Part shown: in pieces, positions 8,000 to 12,369 of the stretch
Numbering within the stretch: position 1 is the stretch's first letter
How the letters are laid out: each line of letters opens with the position of its first letter
DNA from: PUPG01 sp031323845
GTDB lineage: Bacteria > Bacteroidota > Bacteroidia > Bacteroidales > UBA7960
Assembly (NCBI GenBank): GCA_031323845.1
Contig: JAVIYP010000071.1
Location: 1 to 12,369, forward strand
Direction: 5' to 3'
Length of the DNA stretch: 12,369 bases
The notes under the pieces: generated by a model
What the model was told of the DNA's origin: nothing
Seen by the model: only the letters and a program-made list of their open reading frames with translations
Database searches by the model: none
Made by a program: the position numbers and the translations under genes

Positions 8000-8932
8000 T
8001 TACCGGGCAGTATGACCGCTGATTTTTTCATCCCTGATGAAGTCTTCCACCAGCTTATCGAGTACGCCGTTTACGAACATCCGGCTTTTGGGTGTACTGT
8101 ACATTTTCGATAATTCAATATATTCATTCAGGCTGACCTTAACGGGTATTTCCTGAAACTTAAGTATTTCTGTCACCGCCATTTGCATAATGATCATATC
8201 CATCATGGCGATGCGTTCGGTATCCCAGTTTTTAGTTTTTGCAGAAATGATGCCGTTAAACTCGCTGTGGTTTATGATCGTTTGTCTGAACAAACCGAGG
8301 GCAAAGTCCTTATCCGACGGATCCTTATAAAGGTCCATAAGCTCAGGCTCGCTTCCGGCTTCCTGGGCTGTCTTCAGGGTCTTAATCAACATCTTGTTCA
8401 CCAATTCCCAATCCACCAGCCAATAGATGCTCTTTTCCTCATAAAATGAGTGAAGCGGTTCAAAAGGCAATATGCTTTTATAGAGAAGCTTGAAAACAAA
8501 AGCCGTATCCGCGTTAAAGCTCTCATCGCTGCACTCAAGATACTCCTGGTAAAAACCTTGTTTCCTGATCTGCAGCATCAGTTTTCTGAGCAACTCCCTC
8601 TCATTCTGCCAGCTGATCTTTTTTCCGTGGCACAAGGCATGCAGCTTTCTGTTCGACGCAATCATGCGAAGGAATTTATTTTCCGTAAAACGGCGGTTTG
8701 GATTAAGGTCCTCGTAGGCAGGCAGTTGCTTTGCCAGATTTTCTTCAATAATGCGCTCTTCTTCAAAAACAAGCTCAGACAACAGCAACAGTTGGTACAG
8801 GTATAATTCATAAACTTTTTCAATGGAAAAGAGCAGCTCTTTTTCGCCAGAGGTCAATTCACTGTTATCAGATTGAAAGAATGCATACAGGCTTTGCAGT
8901 ACCTTTACCCGAAGATGGCGTCTGTTAAGCAT
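8000..8932 (-). CDS. nusB: Transcription antitermination factor NusB (long Bacteroidota form)
   Basis: NusB binds boxA RNA with NusE (ribosomal protein S10) and supports processive transcription of rRNA operons. The C-terminal core is clear at about 235-294: NWDTERIAMMDMIIMQMAVTEIL, then EIPVKVSLNEYIELSKMYSTPKSRMFVNGVLDKL. The N-terminus (RRHLRVKVLQSLYAFFQSD) also matches the first NusB helix. The protein is 310 aa against about 140 in E. coli. The extra length is a largely helical, charged middle region (roughly 25-225), as in other Bacteroidota NusB proteins. ATG 8932 begins exactly at the conserved helix. It is the first gene of the seven-gene minus-strand operon, with a promoter candidate about 65 nt upstream. 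Confidence 0.94.
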   Translation of the reverse strand: MLNRRHLRVKVLQSLYAFFQSDNSELTSGEKELLFSIEKVYELYLYQLLLLSELVFEEERIIEENLAKQLPAYEDLNPNRRFTENKFLRMIASNRKLHALCHGKKISWQNERELLRKLMLQIRKQGFYQEYLECSDESFNADTAFVFKLLYKSILPFEPLHSFYEEKSIYWLVDWELVNKMLIKTLKTAQEAGSEPELMDLYKDPSDKDFALGLFRQTIINHSEFNGIISAKTKNWDTERIAMMDMIIMQMAVTEILKFQEIPVKVSLNEYIELSKMYSTPKSRMFVNGVLDKLVEDFIRDEKISGHTAR

Positions 8933-8959
8933 ATCAGATTTGGGTTTGTTTGGATCAGA

Positions 8960-8986
8960 CCACAGCAGTCAAACAGCCGGCCGTGG
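8960..8986 (-). other. Possible stem-loop in the nusB leader
   Basis: On the minus strand CCACGGC (8980-8986) can pair with GCTGTGG (8960-8966) as a 7-bp stem with one G-U pair and a 13-nt loop. It falls between the predicted transcription start and the nusB ATG. There is no trailing U run, so it does not look like a terminator. It may be chance. Confidence 0.25.
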
Positions 8987-8996
8987 CAAAGTTGTG

Positions 8997-9004
8997 CAAA
9001 AGTA
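8997..9004 (-). promoter_or_regulatory. Promoter -7 element of the nusB operon
   Basis: The minus strand reads TACTTTTG, an exact match to the Bacteroidota sigma-A -7 pattern TAnnTTTG, followed by CA where transcription would begin. It lies 64 nt before the nusB ATG, implying a leader of roughly 55-60 nt. The -33 TTTG is not conserved at the expected distance. It would drive nusB and probably all seven minus-strand genes. Confidence 0.5.
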
Positions 9005-9225
9005 CGGTTTTTTAATGAACAATCACCACATGTTATATACCCTGGCCTTTAGTGCTTAAACGTTTGTATGGCAAAGCTTTCTGGCCCATAAGGATCAGCA
9101 GCGGGGAGGTTTTCTCTTAAAAATCTTAAAAAAACCATTCTGTATTTCTCCTCTAAAAAAACATCTTCATTTTGCCGAAACAATATACAAAATGTAGATA
9201 TACAGGAGGAAGCGCTTCGCTTTCC

Positions 9226-9280
9226 ATATGAATTTATTCCATGCGTCTGTGTATAATTTCGCATGAAAAAAAATTCATAT
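9226..9280. repeat. Nested inverted repeat upstream of the PUR-alpha gene promoter
   Basis: Two inverted repeats share nearly the same centre. The outer arms are ATATGAATTT (9226-9235) and AAATTCATAT (9271-9280), a perfect 10 bp. The inner arms are CATGCG (9240-9245) and CGCATG (9260-9265), a perfect 6 bp around a 14-nt centre. The centres fall at 9253 and 9252.5. The element ends 3 nt before the -33 box of the downstream promoter. It could be an operator for a dimeric or tetrameric regulator or a cruciform-forming site. The pairing is directly visible; the function is inference. Confidence 0.6.
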
Positions 9281-9283
9281 ACA

Positions 9284-9314
9284 TTTGTATCTTTGGCGTC
9301 TATTCGTAAATTTG
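9284..9314 (+). promoter_or_regulatory. Bacteroidota-type promoter of the PUR-alpha-like gene
   Basis: TTTG at 9284-9287 and TAAATTTG at 9307-9314 are separated by exactly 19 nt. This reproduces the Bacteroidota consensus TTTG-N19-TAnnTTTG in full. Transcription should start around 9318-9322, giving a leader of about 75 nt. The -33 box sits inside a small dyad, ATACA-TT-TGTAT (9279-9290). An additional TATCTTTG at 9288-9295 also fits the -7 pattern but has no -33 partner. Confidence 0.7.
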
Positions 9315-9317
9315 TAA

Positions 9318-9371
9318 CTGGCTCACGCTGTGATCGGGCCTTCAATGAATTATGCCAGACAATTTTATTGT
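9318..9371 (+). other. Possible folded 5' leader of the PUR-alpha-like mRNA
   Basis: CTGGC (9318-9322) can pair with GCCAG (9354-9358), enclosing a hairpin TCAC-GCT-GTGA (9323-9333). A second hairpin, ACAAT-TTT-ATTGT (9359-9371), starts on the very next base and could stack coaxially. Each helix is short (4-5 bp), so chance is not excluded. No known riboswitch or RNA thermometer class is recognised. Confidence 0.3.
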
Positions 9372-9384
9372 TAAGAAAGAAAAG

Positions 9385-9390
9385 AGGAGG
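9385..9390 (+). promoter_or_regulatory. Strong Shine-Dalgarno sequence
   Basis: AGGAGG lies 5 nt before ATG 9396. Such a full match is notable because Bacteroidota genes generally use weak or no Shine-Dalgarno sequences, and I see nothing comparable at the other starts here. It fixes the start and suggests high or specifically controlled translation. Confidence 0.75.
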
Positions 9391-9395
9391 TAATT

Positions 9396-9794
9396 ATGGA
9401 AGAATTTGGCACTGATGTTCCAAGGGATGATATCTATTCAAAATCAGTCAGGGCAGGAAAAAGAACGTATTTTTTTGATGTAAAGGCAACACGTTCAAAT
9501 GAACTTTATCTTACCATAACGGAAAGCAAGCGACGCTTCAATCAGCAAACGGGTAAGTTTTTCTACGAAAAGCACAAGCTGTTTCTTTACCGCGAGGATT
9601 TTGAGAAGTTCCGGGAGGCACTCCTGGAAACGTATGAGGCTATTGACGGGCTTCAGGGTGAAATGCCGCAGCCGCCCGAAAGTAAAGAAGATACACCGGG
9701 TGAAGTCCAGTCCGGCACCGAGCCCTCCGGCGATACTCCCGGCGAAGAGGAGGCAAATGGCAAGGAGGAGGCCTCATCATCCGATGCTGAATAG
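9396..9794 (+). CDS. PUR-alpha-like DNA/RNA-binding protein (DUF3276 type)
   Basis: This small protein is predicted to bind single-stranded nucleic acid through one PUR repeat, probably as a dimer. The domain spans about residues 12-83: a beta-sheet with IYSKSVRAGKRTYFFDVK, LYLTITESKRRF and FFYEKHKLFLYREDF, then the closing helix EKFREALLETYEAI. Residues 84-132 form an acidic, low-complexity tail rich in Glu, Pro, Ser and Gly with a repeated DTPGE motif. This kind of protein is widespread in Bacteroidota, and the related Borrelia protein BpuR binds RNA and DNA. The specific target here is unknown. It has its own near-consensus promoter and strong ribosome binding site, suggesting abundant expression. 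The 145-nt gap after it contains an inverted repeat, consistent with a single-gene transcript. Confidence 0.88.
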   Translation: MEEFGTDVPRDDIYSKSVRAGKRTYFFDVKATRSNELYLTITESKRRFNQQTGKFFYEKHKLFLYREDFEKFREALLETYEAIDGLQGEMPQPPESKEDTPGEVQSGTEPSGDTPGEEEANGKEEASSSDAE

Positions 9795-9800
9795 CGAGGC

Positions 9801-9913
9801 AAGTTTTCCGGCAAGTCAGCAATCGCTTTTCACCATAAACCTTAGCTTATTACACCATCCTATCTGAAGTTAAGGTTCACTTAGCTGTAATCACTTTCAC
9901 TGAAGTTTTCCGG
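9801..9913. repeat. 11-bp direct repeat pair flanking an inverted repeat
   Basis: AAGTTTTCCGG occurs at 9801-9811 and again at 9903-9913. The two copies flank the inverted repeat at 9838-9877 in the gap between the PUR-alpha-like gene and the acetyltransferase. The match is exactly 11 bp and stops on both sides. It resembles a target-site duplication around a tiny element, or two binding sites, but may be coincidence. Confidence 0.35.
9838..9877 (+). terminator. Inverted repeat after the PUR-alpha-like gene, possible terminator
   Basis: AACCTTAGCTT (9838-9848) pairs with AAGTTAAGGTT (9867-9877): 11 bp with a single G-U in RNA and an 18-nt loop, starting 43 nt after the stop codon. There is no U run behind it, so it is not a classical intrinsic terminator. 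An mRNA-stabilising 3' hairpin or a protein site are alternatives. Confidence 0.4.
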
Positions 9914-9939
9914 TGTTATACTTTTATTGATCAGAGCTT

Positions 9940-10533
9940 ATGAATTTAATTGTTGAGTCCCTTGCCGGGAAAGAGATTCGACCCTGCATTGCTGAGCTGG
10001 CGCGCCTGCGCATGGAGATTTTCAGAGATTTTCCTTATTTGTATGATGGCGACATGGCTTATGAGGAGCAATACCTGGCCAGTTATCTTCGTTCGGAGGA
10101 CACGGTGATTGTTCTGGCAAAAGACGGTGACGACATCGTGGGTGTATCTTCGGCCATGCCGTTAGAGCACGAAACCGCCGAAGTGACACAAGCTTTCCTG
10201 GAGGCAGGCATTCCTCTTTCCGAAGTGTTTTACCTGGGAGAGTCGCTTTTAATGCCGGCATACAGAGGCCGTGGCCTAGGTCATGTGTTTTTTGAAATGC
10301 GGGAAGCGTACGCCAGAAAGCTGGAGCGCTTCAGATACTGTACGTTTTTCGCCGTGCAACGTCCTGATGACCATCCCATGCGGCCCGCGGGCTACAAACC
10401 CCTGGATGGCTTCTGGAGGAAAAGGGGCTATGTTCCGCGTCCTGATCTCCGCACCTTTTATTCATGGAAGGATGTCGGCGAAGCCGCAGAGACAAAAAAA
10501 CCGATGATGTTCTGGTTAAAGGAGCTAAAGTAA
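9940..10533 (+). CDS. GNAT family N-acetyltransferase
   Basis: This is a predicted cytoplasmic acetyl-CoA-dependent acetyltransferase of 197 aa. Motif A is visible as a strand and turn, VFYLGESLLMPAYRGRGLG, with the acetyl-CoA pyrophosphate loop RGRGLG (109-114; consensus R/QxxGxG/A) followed by the helix HVFFEMREAYARK. The N-terminal part (LARLRMEIFRDFPYLY; EEQYLASYL) and the C-terminal FWRKRGYVPRP fit GNAT proteins in which the acceptor site is built from variable elements. The substrate cannot be predicted. It starts 145 nt after the PUR-alpha-like gene, too far to assume one operon, and no good promoter was found directly before it. It ends 15 nt from the convergent pyrF gene. Confidence 0.87.
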   Translation: MNLIVESLAGKEIRPCIAELARLRMEIFRDFPYLYDGDMAYEEQYLASYLRSEDTVIVLAKDGDDIVGVSSAMPLEHETAEVTQAFLEAGIPLSEVFYLGESLLMPAYRGRGLGHVFFEMREAYARKLERFRYCTFFAVQRPDDHPMRPAGYKPLDGFWRKRGYVPRPDLRTFYSWKDVGEAAETKKPMMFWLKELK

Positions 10534-10548
10534 GAAGCAGCACTGAGG

Positions 10549-11418
10549 TCACCCCCTGTTCCGGAGCAGTTCCTGCATGGCCTTCTGCAGGTTTTTTGCC
10601 GCATCTCGGGCTTTGAGGTCAAAGTCGCTGCCGCCGGACGCAAATATAATATCCCGGGAGGAGTTCACCAGGATCCCGACATCTTTATTCATGGCTTTTT
10701 CCGCAATTTCGGACAGGCTTCCACCCTGTGCGCCAACACCCGGTATCAGGAAGAAATGATTGGGCACGGTGTCACGAAGGGTATCAATCATTTCAGCCTG
10801 TGTAGCACCCACGACAAACATCATGTTATCCTCCGTGCCCCATTGCATGGCCTGTTCAATGACCAGCTCATAAAGCTTTTTCCAGTAACAGGTTTTGATG
10901 CCCATTTTTTCAAGCAGCAAAGGCAGTTGCGGTTGCAATATCTGAAAATCGTGTGCCCCGGGATTTGAGGTAAGTCCAAGCACTATGGCCCATTTGCCCG
11001 GATACTTCAAAAAAGGTTTAACAGCATCATGACCCATATAGGGATTCACCGTCAGGGCGTCAAAATCCATGTGTTTGAAAAATGCCCTTGCATACTGCTG
11101 TGCGGTGTTTCCTATGTCGCCACGCTTTGCATCAGCGATGGTGAACACCGGACCTGCCGGATGTTGTTTAAGGTACTGGACGGTTTTTTCAAGGCTCTCC
11201 CACCCTTTGCTTCCGCAGGATTCATAAAAGGAAGTATTGGGCTTATAGGCCACGGCAAAGTCAATGGTGGCATCAATGATCCGCCTGTTAAACTCAAACT
11301 GGGGGTCATCAGCAGTTTGTTTCAGGCTCTCCGGTATGCGGTCCATATCGGTATCAAGACCTACACAAAGGAAGGATTGCTTTTTGCGAATGAGTTCGAT
11401 GAGTTCTTTCCTGGTCAT
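10549..11418 (-). CDS. pyrF: Orotidine 5'-phosphate decarboxylase, type 2
   Basis: This enzyme converts OMP to UMP, the last step of de novo pyrimidine synthesis. The 289-aa length and the motif ADAKRGDIGNTAQQYA (95-110) mark the longer type 2 subfamily rather than the E. coli-like type 1. Catalytic residues are visible: Asp96, Lys98 and Asp101 in DAKRGD, with GLDTD (20-24) and KPNTSFYE (59-66, Lys59) forming the substrate pocket. LIPGVGAQGG (224-233) and VNSSRDIIFA (251-260) form the phosphate-binding end of the barrel. It starts 12 nt after prfA and is probably co-transcribed with it. Confidence 0.97.
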   Translation of the reverse strand: MTRKELIELIRKKQSFLCVGLDTDMDRIPESLKQTADDPQFEFNRRIIDATIDFAVAYKPNTSFYESCGSKGWESLEKTVQYLKQHPAGPVFTIADAKRGDIGNTAQQYARAFFKHMDFDALTVNPYMGHDAVKPFLKYPGKWAIVLGLTSNPGAHDFQILQPQLPLLLEKMGIKTCYWKKLYELVIEQAMQWGTEDNMMFVVGATQAEMIDTLRDTVPNHFFLIPGVGAQGGSLSEIAEKAMNKDVGILVNSSRDIIFASGGSDFDLKARDAAKNLQKAMQELLRNRG

Positions 11419-11430
11419 GGCCTGAGCTGT

Positions 11431-12369
11431 TTAAGCGACGCCTTCTTTCAGTTTTTCGGCATTTTCAGCCACCTGGAGGGCGTCAATGATGTCCTGAATG
11501 TCACCGTCTATAATGGAACTGAGGTTATACATGGTCAGTCCGATTCTGTGATCCGTCATTCTGCCCTGGGGGTAGTTGTACGTCCTGATTTTGGCGGACC
11601 TGTCGCCTGTTGACACCATGGTTTTGCGCCTGGATGCAATTTCATCGAGGTATTTCTTGTATTCCATGTCGAACAACCTGGTGCGTAACACGTTCATGGC
11701 CTTGTCGAGGTTTTTGATCTGCGACTTCTGGTCCTGACATGACACCACGATGCCTGTTGGAATATGTGTCAGGCGCACCGCTGAATAGGTGGTGTTGACC
11801 GATTGTCCGCCGGGCCCAGATGAGCAGAAAGTTTCTTTTTTGATGTCGGCAGGTTTCAGTTCCACATCAAACTCGTCGGCCTCAGGCAACACCGCTACCG
11901 TTGAGGCGGAGGTATGGACACGTCCCTGTGTTTCGGTTTGAGGTACGCGCTGAACGCGATGCACGCCTGATTCATATTTCAGCACTCCGTACACCCCTTC
12001 ACCCGAAACCTTGAAAATGACCTCTTTAAAACCGCCTGAAGTTCCTTCATTCATATCCACCAGCTCGGTCTTCCAGCCTTTGCTTTCACAAAACTTGGTG
12101 TACATGCGATAGAGGTCTCCGGCAAAAATGGCAGCCTCATCGCCGCCGGTACCGGCCCGTATCTCAACAATGGCATTTTTATCATCCTGCGGGTCTGCAG
12201 GAATCAGAAGCAACCGGACTCGCTCCTCCAACTCCTCTTTTCTGAGATTTAAACTCTCCAGTTCAGCCCGCGCCATTTCTCGAAACTCAGCATCCTTCTC
12301 CTTTTGCAGCATCTCACGGGAAGATTCGATATTGTCGAGAATGTTTTTGTATTCATGATAGGCCTGGAC
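11431..12369 (-). CDS. prfA: Peptide chain release factor 1, 5' end missing
   Basis: RF1 recognises UAA and UAG in the ribosomal A site and triggers release of the finished protein. The GGQ catalytic motif is at nt 11803-11811 within CSSGPGGQSVNTTYSAVRL. The stop-codon-reading PxT motif is PQT at nt 11935-11943 within RVQRVPQTETQGR. PxT rather than SPF identifies RF1 over RF2. The frame stays open to the window edge beyond the internal Met at 12312. The extra residues (VQAYHEYKNILDNIESSRE) are the expected RF1 N-terminal coiled domain, so the gene begins outside. About 312 residues are visible of a usual 355-360. pyrF follows after 12 nt. Confidence 0.97.
   Translation of the reverse strand, partial: VQAYHEYKNILDNIESSREMLQKEKDAEFREMARAELESLNLRKEELEERVRLLLIPADPQDDKNAIVEIRAGTGGDEAAIFAGDLYRMYTKFCESKGWKTELVDMNEGTSGGFKEVIFKVSGEGVYGVLKYESGVHRVQRVPQTETQGRVHTSASTVAVLPEADEFDVELKPADIKKETFCSSGPGGQSVNTTYSAVRLTHIPTGIVVSCQDQKSQIKNLDKAMNVLRTRLFDMEYKKYLDEIASRRKTMVSTGDRSAKIRTYNYPQGRMTDHRIGLTMYNLSSIIDGDIQDIIDALQVAENAEKLKEGVA

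Larger units (their letters stand above)
8933..9395. other. Divergent regulatory region, no convincing gene
   Basis: This 463-nt gap separates nusB (minus) from the PUR-alpha-like gene (plus). The nusB side (8933-9004) holds a leader and a -7 element. The right side (9226-9395) holds nested inverted repeats, a plus-strand promoter, a leader and a strong ribosome binding site. The middle (about 9005-9225) is AT-rich with short A and T runs, and I see no function for it. The frames open across the gap do not look like protein. Confidence 0.6.

Noticed and set aside
9228..9266. 12-codon frame MNLFHASVYNFA preceded by AGGAGG at 9204-9209
   Set aside because: The Shine-Dalgarno is 18 nt away, the frame lies upstream of the identified promoter, and it coincides with the inverted repeat arms. 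A leader peptide is not supported.
9049..9345. 98-codon minus-strand open frame in the nusB/PUR-alpha gap
   Set aside because: The translation has no recognisable domain or regular pattern, and it overlaps the nested repeat and promoter of the downstream gene. It looks like a chance frame in AT-rich DNA.
9919..9926. TACTTTTA as a promoter for the acetyltransferase gene
   Set aside because: It has one mismatch to TAnnTTTG and no good -33 box, and the implied leader would be only a few bases.
10534..10548. Terminator between the convergent acetyltransferase and pyrF genes
   Set aside because: Only 15 nt separate the genes. The nearby CTGTTCC/GGAGCAG repeat lies inside the pyrF coding end and has no U run.
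11029..11613. 194-codon plus-strand frame across pyrF and prfA
   Set aside because: It is antisense to two conserved genes and spans their junction. It is a by-product of their codon use.

Overview
The window is ordinary-looking chromosomal DNA of a member of the Bacteroidota, probably a Bacteroidales-type or related lineage. Three things point there. A gene for the type IX secretion (T9SS) protein PorQ is present, and T9SS is confined to this phylum. The order nusB-yajC-YbbR-coaE and the roughly 310-residue NusB are typical of the phylum. Promoter-like sequences fit the Bacteroidota pattern TTTG-N19-TAnnTTTG. I see no insertion sequence, prophage, CRISPR array, tRNA or rRNA. Fourteen protein genes fill almost the whole window, and the first and last are cut by its edges.

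Left block (2-2424, plus strand): peptide deformylase (def, 5' end missing), an M16 zinc peptidase 5 nt downstream, and a class I SAM O-methyltransferase 27 nt further on. They look like one transcription unit with a protein maturation and turnover theme.

Central block (2471-8932, minus strand, read right to left): nusB, yajC, a YbbR-domain protein, coaE, porQ, an S8 subtilisin-like protease and a small outer-membrane beta-barrel protein. Gaps are mostly 0-10 nt. There is about 65 nt before yajC, and porQ has either a 4-nt overlap with coaE or a 62-nt gap depending on its start. A good Bacteroidota -7 element precedes nusB, and a second candidate lies before yajC. The first four genes are housekeeping (transcription antitermination, Sec-associated membrane protein, periplasmic YbbR protein, last step of CoA synthesis). 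The last three are cell-envelope or T9SS related. The protease carries a C-terminal beta-rich segment resembling a divergent T9SS sorting domain, so it may be cargo of the system that PorQ serves.

Intergenic 8933-9395: a 463-nt divergent regulatory region between nusB and a PUR-alpha-like nucleic-acid-binding protein gene. It holds a minus-strand promoter, a near-perfect plus-strand promoter, a 55-nt nested inverted repeat just upstream of that promoter, a possibly folded leader and an unusually strong Shine-Dalgarno sequence. This is the least explained part of the window.

Right block (9396-12369): the PUR-alpha-like gene and a GNAT acetyltransferase on the plus strand, separated by 145 nt containing an 11-bp inverted repeat. 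They converge on pyrF and prfA (minus strand, prfA upstream and cut by the window edge). I found no clearly undescribed system. The best leads are the regulatory architecture of the PUR-alpha gene and the PorQ/protease/beta-barrel trio at the end of the nusB operon.
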